From Bradyrhizobium sp. Ash2021 (GTDB lineage: Bacteria > Pseudomonadota > Alphaproteobacteria > Rhizobiales > Xanthobacteraceae), in the NCBI RefSeq assembly GCF_031202265.1, contig NZ_CP100604.1, positions 8,042,501 to 8,106,500 on the forward strand: a DNA stretch of 64,000 nucleotides, read 5' to 3'. The notes under the pieces are model-generated. The model did no database searches and was not told where the DNA came from. It saw only the letters and a program-made list of their open reading frames with translations. The translations under genes and the position numbers were made by a program. Positions 26,109 to 34,975 of this stretch are shown in pieces; positions within the stretch are counted from its first letter, which is position 1, and each line of letters starts with the position of its first letter.

Positions 26109-26137
26109 AAACGGCGGGCTCAAGGCCCGCCTTTTTG
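26109..26137 (+). terminator. rho-independent terminator of the micropeptide gene
   Basis: GGCGGGC-TCAAG-GCCCGCC followed by TTTTT, preceded by an A-rich stretch. It is a perfect 7-bp GC stem located 64 bases after the stop. Confidence 0.88.
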
Positions 26138-26163
26138 ATTCTGGGTCCATGGGGCGGCAAAGG

Positions 26164-26211
26164 AAGTATGGATTGCTTCGTCGCTTCGCTCCTCGCAATG
26201 ACGGAAGTAGT
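26164..26211. repeat. dispersed repeat (GATTGCTTCGTCGC type), copy 1
   Basis: ATGGATTGCTTCGTCGCTTC...CTCGCAATGACGGAAGT recurs almost identically at 27921-27961. It is a typical short interspersed repeat of Bradyrhizobium-like genomes. Confidence 0.65.
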
Positions 26212-26218
26212 CACCCTC

Positions 26219-26833
26219 CTACCTTTCCGCAAACGCCAGCTTCGCCCCGAGCGCGGCAAAGCCCAATGCAAAACTGCGGCGCAGCCAGGCCATTACCCTG
26301 GGCCGCGTGATGACGCGGTCGCGCACGCCGGCTGCGAACATGCCGTGGACCACGAATACCGCCAACGTCATCGCCATGAAGGCCGCGCTCAATTCCAGCA
26401 TCCGTCCCAGCGGGTGGGCCTCATCGACCGCGATGAATTGCGGCAGGAAGGCGAGAAAGAAGATCGACAGTTTTGGATTGAGGATGTTGATCAGGAAGCC
26501 GGTGACCACCACGCGCCGGCTCGAACGCGCCTCCTCAGGCCGCGCCTCGATCGCGAGCGCCCCGGTTTCGCGCAGCGCCTGCCAGGCCATATAGAGCAGA
26601 TAGACCACGCCGCACCATTTCAGCGCCGCAAAAGCAACCGCACTGGTGTGCAGCACCGCGGCCAGCCCCAGCATCGCCGCCAGCATATGCGGGACGATCC
26701 CGAGCGTGCAGCCGAAGGCGGCGGCGACGCTGGCCCGCGCGCCCGACGTCAGCGCCACCGCCAGCGTGTACAGCACGCCGGTGCCGGGGGACACGACCAC
26801 GATCAGCGAGGTCAGCAGGAACGAGAGCGTCAT
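26219..26833 (-). CDS. LysE-family amino-acid exporter
   Basis: 204 residues with about six transmembrane helices. The sequence from MTLSFLLTSLIVVVSPGTGVLYT is typical of the LysE/RhtB family: the VSPGTG loop near residue 15, AAFGCTLGIVPHM near 40, a central hydrophilic loop EARPEEARSSRR, then GFLINILNPKLSIFFLAFLPQF near 120. Such proteins export amino acids or related metabolites through the inner membrane. The substrate cannot be read from the sequence. ATG 26833 is preferred because the first helix begins there. A second family member is encoded at 42205. Confidence 0.88.
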   Translation of the reverse strand: MTLSFLLTSLIVVVSPGTGVLYTLAVALTSGARASVAAAFGCTLGIVPHMLAAMLGLAAVLHTSAVAFAALKWCGVVYLLYMAWQALRETGALAIEARPEEARSSRRVVVTGFLINILNPKLSIFFLAFLPQFIAVDEAHPLGRMLELSAAFMAMTLAVFVVHGMFAAGVRDRVITRPRVMAWLRRSFALGFAALGAKLAFAER

Positions 26834-26981
26834 CGGCGATATCCCCCGTGAATTTCGGGCTGCCATATCACGGCCGGCCTGGCCGCGGAAGCGACGCGCG
26901 TCCCGCCGGGCCCAGTTGCCAAAGCCGGCCTGCCGTACAAGGGTTGCGGACTAAGACCTTCCCCTTTTGGAGCCCATTTCC

Positions 26982-27827
26982 ATGACTGCGATTTCCGGAA
27001 GTGCGGCCGCCGTGACCGGCGCCGCCAGCGGCATCGGCCGGGCGCTTGCGCTCGAACTCGCCGCGCGTGGCGCCGATCTGGCGCTCGCCGATCGCGACGA
27101 AGCCGGGCTGCAGGCGGTGGCGGCCGAGATCGTCAAAACCTCCAGGTGCAAGGTCAGCGTGCATCGCGTCGATGTCGGCGAGCCCGGCCAGATCCAGGAT
27201 TTTGCCGCCGCCGCCATCGCCGCCCACGCAGGCCTGAACATCGTCATCAACAATGCCGGCGTCGCCCTGCTCGGCCAGTTCAACGAGATCGACCAGGCCC
27301 AGATGGACTGGCTGTTCAACATCAATTTCTGGGGCGTGGTGCATGCGACCCGCGCCTTCCTGCCGCATCTGGCCCAACAGCCCGCGGCGCACATCGTCAA
27401 TTTGTCCTCGATCTTCGGCATCATCGCCCCGCCCGGCCAGTCGGCCTATTGCGCGGCAAAATTCGCGGTGCGCGGATTTTCCGAAAGCCTGCGGCATGAG
27501 CTTGCGATGGCGACCAGCCCGGTGCGGCTCTCCGTCGTGCATCCCGGCGGCGTCGGCACCAACATCGCCCGCAACTCGCGCACCGGCGTTGGCGTCACCG
27601 ACAACGCCCGCCGCGCGCAATCGATCGACCGCTTCGATGCCATCGCCAGGACCACGCCGACCGCCGCCGCCTTGCGCATCATCGAAGGCATCGAGAAGAA
27701 CGCGCCGCGGATTCTGATCGGCAACGACGCGCGATTCATGGATCTGCTGCAACGGTTCCGGCCGGGGACTTACTGGGCGGTGCTGCAGCGGCGGATCGAG
27801 AAGATGACGGCGCAGGCGGGGAAGTAA
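26982..27827 (+). CDS. short-chain dehydrogenase/reductase
   Basis: 281 residues. The NAD(P)-binding loop TGAASGIG lies near residue 12. NNAG is near 91, the catalytic Ser in NLSSIFG near 142, and the YxxxK pair in YCAAKFA near 155. The C-terminal part is extended by about 40 residues relative to a minimal SDR and ends in a helical stretch (LLQRFRPGTYWAVLQRRIEKM), common in classical SDRs of lipid or hydroxyacyl metabolism. The substrate is unknown. GGAG lies 11 bases before the ATG at 26982; an in-frame TTG at 26967 is a weaker start. Confidence 0.88.
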   Translation: MTAISGSAAAVTGAASGIGRALALELAARGADLALADRDEAGLQAVAAEIVKTSRCKVSVHRVDVGEPGQIQDFAAAAIAAHAGLNIVINNAGVALLGQFNEIDQAQMDWLFNINFWGVVHATRAFLPHLAQQPAAHIVNLSSIFGIIAPPGQSAYCAAKFAVRGFSESLRHELAMATSPVRLSVVHPGGVGTNIARNSRTGVGVTDNARRAQSIDRFDAIARTTPTAAALRIIEGIEKNAPRILIGNDARFMDLLQRFRPGTYWAVLQRRIEKMTAQAGK

Positions 27828-27839
27828 CCGCGCGCTCGT

Positions 27840-28068
27840 CTTCGCGAGCCACCGGGTCGCGCGAATGCGCGCCCGATGACAGGCTCCGCGAAGCAATCCA
27901 TCGAGCCGCAGAAAGAAAGAATGGATTGCTTCGTCGCTGCGCTCCTCGCAATGACGGAAGTGCTGGAATTCAGGCTCCGTCATTCCGGGATGGTGCGTTA
28001 GCACCAGACCCGGAATCTCGAGATTCCGGGTTCGATGCTGCGCATCGCCCCGGAATGACAGAGTCTAA
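27840..28068. repeat. cluster of two dispersed repeats
   Basis: It starts with the GATTGCTTCGTCGC-type repeat (copy 2, 27921-27961). A palindromic unit follows, running from GTCATTCCGGGATGGTGCG (27979) to GCCCCGGAATGAC (28065) around a central AATCTCGAGATT. The palindrome recurs at 38272 and 56636. It may form an RNA hairpin at the ends of the two flanking convergent genes. Confidence 0.7.
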
Positions 28069-28069
28069 A

Positions 28070-28876
28070 TCACCGCCCCACCAGCTGATCCGCAAAATAC
28101 GCGATCGTCTTGCGATAGATCGTGGCCCTGTTCCACTCGCGCATCGCTTCGAAATTCGCACTCCCCTCGCCGTACGGCGCGCCCAGTTTGAAGCCGCTGG
28201 TGTGCAGGAGGTTCGCGGTCGAGGCGAGCACGTCGGGCACGCTGTGGCGGAGGTCGACGCGGCCGTCGCCGTCGAAATCGACGCCGTATTTGATGTAGGA
28301 CGACGGCAGAAATTGCGTCTGGCCGATCTCGCCGGCATAGGCGCCGATCATGTCGTTCAAACGCAGATCGCCGCGCTGCAGGATCTTCAGCGCCGAGAGC
28401 AGCTCGGTCTGGAACAGTTCGGTGCGGCGGCAATCATGCGCCATGGTCGCGAGCACGCGAAACACCGGAAGCTTGCCCATGTCGCCCTTGCCGAAATCGG
28501 TCTCCAGCCCCCAGATCGCCACCAGGATCTGCCGCGGCACCCCGAACTTTTGCTCGATGCTCGACAGCAGCGCAGCATGCCGCTGCAGCATCGCCCGCCC
28601 GCCATTGATCCGCCCGGCGCCGACGCGGGTCGAGACATATTGCTCAAAAGTCTTGTTGAAGGTGCCGCGCTGGCGCCGGTCGAAGGCGAGCACGCCCATG
28701 TCCTGCTGCACGCCGCCGAGCGCCTGAGAGATCACGCCTTGCGAGATGCCGGCGGACCCCGCCTCCGCCGAGATGTTTTGGACGAAGCTGTTGAAATCGC
28801 CGCCACAGCGGGCGGCGAATGCGGGGGTAGCGGCAAACAAGACAGCGACAATGACGGCCAGGCAACGTCCGAGCAT
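28070..28876 (-). CDS. lytic murein transglycosylase (MltB-like)
   Basis: 268 residues starting MLGRCLAVIVAVLFAATPAFA, a cleavable signal sequence. The catalytic glutamate lies in VAIWGLETDFGKGDMG near residue 122. MIGAYAGEIGQTQFLPSSYIKY near 195 is the substrate-groove motif, and DFDGDGRVDLRHSVPDVLAS follows. This is the SLT_2/MltB fold without a C-terminal peptidoglycan-binding domain. It cleaves the MurNAc-GlcNAc bond in the periplasm. An upstream in-frame ATG at 28915 would put charged residues before the signal and is less likely. Confidence 0.88.
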   Translation of the reverse strand: MLGRCLAVIVAVLFAATPAFAARCGGDFNSFVQNISAEAGSAGISQGVISQALGGVQQDMGVLAFDRRQRGTFNKTFEQYVSTRVGAGRINGGRAMLQRHAALLSSIEQKFGVPRQILVAIWGLETDFGKGDMGKLPVFRVLATMAHDCRRTELFQTELLSALKILQRGDLRLNDMIGAYAGEIGQTQFLPSSYIKYGVDFDGDGRVDLRHSVPDVLASTANLLHTSGFKLGAPYGEGSANFEAMREWNRATIYRKTIAYFADQLVGR

Positions 28877-29045
28877 ACTGAAATCCTTAAAAGTTCTTCC
28901 CACGGCATCCACCATGCCACGACCGAAAGCGGCGCGTCAAAAACGCAGCTTTTGCGCCTTCCTGGTGGCGGCGCCCGACCATTGATCCGCATCAAATTCT
29001 CCGCGGCGGCTTTGCTTAGCAGGGCAGGTCAAAAGGAGAGCCTTC

Positions 29046-29111
29046 ATGATCGGAATTACCCTGACCACGGACCAGATCCGCACCGCGCCTGCCGACGTCC
29101 GGCAATGGATC
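29046..29111 (+). pseudogene. 5' fragment of a small gene (MIGITLTTDQIR...)
   Basis: A strong ribosome site (AAAGGAGAG) lies 6 bases before ATG 29046. The frame reads MIGITLTTDQIRTAPADVRQWI, protein-like and similar to a short rhizobial protein family I recall only loosely. At about 29112 it abruptly continues on the back of the DUF2442-like gene. I infer that its 3' end was removed by a deletion that also removed the 3' end of that convergent gene. Confidence 0.45.
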
Positions 29112-29276
29112 GTCCAGAAACACGCGCGCGAAATACGCAGGGTCACGCAGCGGCTGAACCATGGGTCCAGCCTGCGCAACCAGCGCGGAAAAGTCGTGCT
29201 CGCCCATTACCCCATCGCTGAACGTTGCGTGCAAGCGATAGTCGCCGAGCCATTTGATTTTTGTGACTTCGTTCAT
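29112..29276 (-). pseudogene. truncated DUF2442-like protein
   Basis: The minus frame from 29276 reads MNEVTKIKWLGDYRLHATFSDG, then EHDFSAL, GPMVQPLRDPAYFARVFLD. This matches the first 50 or so residues of DUF2442 proteins, whose usual end (around PTWPNG...D..WL) is missing. After 29112 the frame runs into the convergent gene fragment and stops at 29016 with unrelated sequence. DUF2442 proteins are often encoded beside toxin-antitoxin-like or DUF4160 genes, and no such partner remains. Confidence 0.6.
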
Positions 29277-29279
29277 CGC

Positions 29280-29384
29280 TCAGCAGTCGCCGCGGCGGCG
29301 GGAGGCGAAGGAGAGCGTGGCGAAGGTGAGGGCAGAAAACAGCAAGGAAGCACTGACGATGCCTACATTGAGCCTTGCGCCCAT
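29280..29384 (-). CDS. 34-aa hydrophobic micropeptide upstream of the DUF2442 fragment
   Basis: AAAGGAGGT, an unusually strong site, lies 8 bases before ATG 29384. The product starts MGARLNVGIVSASLLFSALT and ends with a basic ASRRRGDC: one probable transmembrane segment of about 20 residues and a positively charged C-terminus. The stop lies 3 bases before the DUF2442-like start, so the two are in one transcript. It may be a leader peptide or a small membrane protein. The function is unknown. Confidence 0.5.
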   Translation of the reverse strand: MGARLNVGIVSASLLFSALTFATLSFASRRRGDC

Positions 29385-29654
29385 ATCAAAGCACCTCCTT
29401 TCGCGCCGCACCATGACACGACTCCCCTAGTTCGAATTTTGACACTCACCCGATGATTGAGGATAACAGGAGAATATACTCTACATTGCCCGCGTATTGC
29501 GATACGGCTTCATTTAGAGCCCACCTAATCGCGTGTAGGACTAATCATTTACGCTACGCGTTTTCTCTTTAGAGGTTAACGATGACAGATCTAACCCTCG
29601 CATCTTACGCTGAGAGGCGGGCACTGAGCTGCACCCGGTTCTGTTGACACCTGC

Positions 29655-30521
29655 TTAAGCTAATCCAGCCTGCTGCTCGAACTCCATAGGGCTCAAATAT
29701 CCGATCGTCGAGTGCCGGCGTTTCGGATTGTAGAAGCGCTCAATATAATCGAAGACGTCAGCCTTGGCGTCATCCCTCGTTCGGTACACTCTGCGCGTAG
29801 TCCGCTCGGTCTTCAATGACGAGAAGAAGCTCTCCATCGCCGCGTTATCCCAGACGTTGCCTGACCGGCTCATCGAGCAGACGACGCCGTGATCGGCCAT
29901 CAGCCGCTGGAACTGTTCGCTGGTGTATTGGCTGCCGCGATCGGAATGATGCAAGAGCGCGTCCGGTTTGCCCCGTCGCCAGATCGCCATCACCAGGGCG
30001 TCAGTGACGAGCTGGGCCGTCATCGCTGCGTTCATCGACCAACCAACCACACGGCGGGAGAAGAGATCGACGACAGCGGCAACATAGAGCCAACCCTCCG
30101 CTGTCCACACGTACGTGAAGTCAGCGATCCATTTGCGGTTGGGAGCGGACGCATCGAAGCTGCGGTCGAGCACGTTGGGAGCGACGGCGGCGACCTGCCG
30201 CTCACCCAGATCGGGCGGCAGTCGCCGCCGTCGTGGACGGGCTTTGAGAGCCTGTAGCCGCATCAAACGCTCGATCCGATGCAGTCCACACAACCCGCCT
30301 TCCGCCAACATGTCGTGCCACACTCGCCTCGCGCCATAGGTTCGATCGCTGGCGAGGAAACTGGCGCGAACCTTCGCGCCCAACTCCTCATCGCTCCGGC
30401 TGCGTTGGCTGCGCGGCCGTGTCAGCCAGGCATAGAACCCACCCCGCGAGACACCGAGCGCCCCGCACAACCATTCCGCCGGCCAGATCCCCCGGTGCTT
30501 CGCGATGAAGGCGAACTTCAT
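29655..30521 (-). CDS. IS3-family transposase OrfB (DDE domain)
   Basis: 288 residues from ATG 30521, which overlaps the OrfA stop by 4 bases. An HTH_21-type N-terminus (GVSRGGFYAWLTRPRSQR) is followed by the rve integrase core. The DDE triad is visible: D in WIADFTYV near residue 125, D in LLHHSDRGSQYTSEQF near 186, and E in NAAMESFFSSLKTE near 222, with the basic KAD..DYIE.FYNPKRRHS tail. It is normally made as an OrfAB fusion by -1 frameshifting at the A7G run (30551-30557). All key residues are intact. Confidence 0.95.
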   Translation of the reverse strand: MKFAFIAKHRGIWPAEWLCGALGVSRGGFYAWLTRPRSQRSRSDEELGAKVRASFLASDRTYGARRVWHDMLAEGGLCGLHRIERLMRLQALKARPRRRRLPPDLGERQVAAVAPNVLDRSFDASAPNRKWIADFTYVWTAEGWLYVAAVVDLFSRRVVGWSMNAAMTAQLVTDALVMAIWRRGKPDALLHHSDRGSQYTSEQFQRLMADHGVVCSMSRSGNVWDNAAMESFFSSLKTERTTRRVYRTRDDAKADVFDYIERFYNPKRRHSTIGYLSPMEFEQQAGLA

Positions 30522-30808
30522 GTTGATTCCTTCGCGAAGTAGGCCGCGGCTTTTTTTAGGATGTCCCGTTCGGCTCTCAGCTTGGCGACCTCGCGCTTGA
30601 GCTGCGCGATCTCCAACTGCTCCGGCTTCATCTGGCCCTGGCCGGGGAATGCATGCTGCGGATCGTCCGCCAGCTGCTTCACCCAATTGCGCAACTGCGT
30701 TGGATGAACGCCAAGGTCTGCTGACGCCTGCGCATACGACACGCCGCGCTCCTTGATCAGGCGTACAGCCTCAAGCTTGAACTCTCGCGTAAACTGCCGT
30801 CTCTCCAT
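30518..30808 (-). CDS. IS3-family transposase OrfA (HTH)
   Basis: 96 residues starting MERRQFTREFKLEAVRLIKE. The HTH is ERGVSYAQASADLGVHPTQLRNWVKQ, followed by a leucine-zipper-like helix (EQLEIAQLKREVAKLRAERDIL) used for multimerisation. The frame ends just past the slippery KKAAAYFAKE. It binds the terminal repeats of the element and represses or helps transposition. Typical length for the family. Confidence 0.93.
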   Translation of the reverse strand: MERRQFTREFKLEAVRLIKERGVSYAQASADLGVHPTQLRNWVKQLADDPQHAFPGQGQMKPEQLEIAQLKREVAKLRAERDILKKAAAYFAKEST

Positions 30809-32102
30809 GACACACCTCCTGCTCCATAAAACACCTAACTCGGTGTCCTCGGAACCGGGTGCAGCTCAACTAGAGTCTACGCCCGAGCGTGATGCCTTGT
30901 ACTCAACGCTTTATGAGCTTTACGTTGACCATGTCAAAGATGAGATTAAGCGTCTCACTCAAGTCGAAAACTATTCTTTGACGTGGGCAGCCAACAACGC
31001 GATTACGCTAGTGCCTTTTGGTTTTCGTTCCGGCGCAGGCGGGGACGCCGTATTGCCGAATGAATTGCGGGATCGCATGAAAGGTCTACCAATCTACATT
31101 GTGGAGAAGAACGGGAGGCGGACGAATGTCAACTTCAACGAATTAGCGAAGGAAGAGGTTTTTTGGACAGTTGATTGCCAACTAGTTCGATCGGCTGAGC
31201 AACTTGTCAGGGAAACCAAGTCAAACTCAACTGTATCGGATCTCGTGAAGGCATTGAACGACTCGGCACAGGAGCTACCAAGCAACACTGTCTTGTACAA
31301 CCTAGACATCAGCTCGATGCTCCGCGATTCAGTCGAACTGGAATTTGAGCCACACGAAATCAAGGCGAACGAGAGTCTGCGACGGGTCGACATTAGGTGG
31401 GGTGAACGCACCTCTGAACACTGGATAAGAGTTCAGGAACTCATGAGGCGTGCACCGAATTCCGAACGGCGCGATGTTAGGGTCACAGATTATCTGGACC
31501 ACCATATAAGAGGCTTGGCAGACCGACGAACTGGCAGTCCCGCTTCTAATAAGACCGCGCGACAGTTATGGCTCGCTTATCCAAAGACACCATTCAGCGG
31601 AATCGATGAGTACTCTGGCGTAATTTCTCAATATAGAATATTTTTACGAGGTGATATTCCGATTGCAGCGTTTTTACGCGATCTATCGCCCGATAGAGAA
31701 AATCAAGATTCCGTCGCTCGTCTCCAGATATTTAGCACGGTATTTTTGACCGCATCAGACGCGCCGCCAGATGAGGCCTTCTCCTATGCCACTACGCAAC
31801 TTAGACATATAGCGGGAGATTTGGGAGAAGACTACACTGTAGGAAGTGAGGCATTTTTAGAGGCATTACGTTCAAGCCCTCTACGGGTGTTTGATACGTC
31901 AGTCTGGACTAACCGTAGGTTTGAGTTCTTTGAATAATTAGACTTGGGAGCGATTGGACTTAGGGAAATTCATTTTCGCTAGGCTTATTGGAATGACCGC
32001 GGCGAGCAGCTTGTTGCGTTGCCAGTCGATCCCGGCGTCGCAAACAGGGCAGCGCGTGTTGTACCAGACAACAAGGCGATGCCCGGTCATGATGCTACGC
32101 CC

Positions 32103-32484
32103 TCAACGGGGCGCGCAGGATTGCGCGAAGTGCGTGCGGGCCTGGACAAAACCCCTGGTGTTCATTTTGCCGTCCCTCGATGGTATCGAGCACCGCAACG
32201 GCGAGTTTGCGGCATTCTGCCTGGCTAGCGTGCGGCTGCGAGGGCGCCGTCGCCGCCGCCACCGGCTCACAGGTCTGCACGACGGCCTCATAGACCTCGC
32301 GATAATCGGCCGTGTTGTCCTCGCCGCTGTCGAGCTTCGCGATGAGCGATAGCTCGCCCTGACGACAGGGACCGACCCCACTCCGCTTGTCGGGCTGCGC
32401 CGTCGCGGGGTTGAGCGCGGCACACATGAAAATGGCGGCCACCAGGGCCGCCATGTTGATTGTGAGATGCCGCGATTTGGCCAT
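32103..32484 (-). pseudogene. small secreted protein with a C-terminal frameshift
   Basis: It starts [20 protein letters not shown] and has a signal sequence cleaved near NPATA-Q. The mature part contains two cysteine pairs ([35 protein letters not shown]). At about 32176 a single extra G changes the frame: the original frame runs on to 32095 with nonsense, while the +1 frame gives DGKMNTRGFVQARTHFAQSCAPR and stops at 32103. That matches the cysteine spacing expected at the end. It is either a recent mutation or a sequencing error. The function is unknown. Confidence 0.6.
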
Positions 32485-32496
32485 GGCGCTCGCCGG

Positions 32497-34632
<2,136 letters not shown>

Positions 34633-34975
34633 TCATCAAGCTCCCGAAACGCGCTCATGCGAGATGCGGCCGCATCTCGCATTGAATCACTAATGTCACC
34701 GAGCGCGACGACGTTTCTTCGAAACGTCATCTCGCTCTATTCTTTGTTTGAGCGTGATCCTTCCGGAAAACCGGTTTTCACTTTTCCGGATCACGCTCTT
34801 TCGACGCGGAAAGGGCGGCGCAGACTGTCGCCACCCCCGAACCCCCGTCTCGCCGGTGTCTGCACCAATAACGGTGCGGCTATTAAGTTTCGCTTAACCC
34901 TGTTTTTGCAGCCAAACCATGGGTTTGGCGAGTCTTTTAACGGCCCCGGCCGCAGCCGTCCGCATCATTTTTTCA
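34633..34975. other. intergenic region between dnaG and rpoD
   Basis: No gene is seen. It contains an inverted GATCC...GGATC arrangement around GATCCTTCCGGAAAACCGG and CACTTTTCCGGATCACGC (34757-34799), a hairpin-like palindrome of a type often repeated in these genomes. A promoter for rpoD is expected here, but I cannot place it reliably. Confidence 0.45.

Larger units (their letters stand above)
29626..30868 (-). mobile_element. IS3-family insertion sequence
   Basis: 1243 bp bounded by inverted ends GAGCTGCACCCGGTTC (left) and its complement (right). ACT repeats flank it (29623-29625 and 30869-30871); if the terminal T belongs to the element the duplication is 2 bp. It encodes OrfA and OrfB, and has a run of seven A on the coding strand at 30551-30557 as the likely -1 frameshift site. 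It looks complete and possibly active. Confidence 0.92.
29582..31937 (+). pseudogene. unknown protein, gene interrupted by an IS3-family element
   Basis: The 5' part 29582-29625 encodes MTDLTLASYAERRA, and the 3' part 30872-31937 continues with LESTPERDALYSTLY. Removing the IS and one ACT copy gives 1110 bases in one frame, a 369-residue protein. It contains YELYVDHVKDEIKRL, NNAITLVPFGFRSG, FWTVDCQLVRSAEQLVRE and many charged helices. No signal, membrane segment or known motif is recognised. The gene is clearly AT-richer than its surroundings, suggesting horizontal acquisition. An internal start after the IS could still allow a shortened product. Confidence 0.75.

Noticed and set aside
29112..29456. 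Continuation of the 29046 frame for 115 codons
   Set aside because: It reads the back of the DUF2442-like gene and the micropeptide; composition changes abruptly at 29112.
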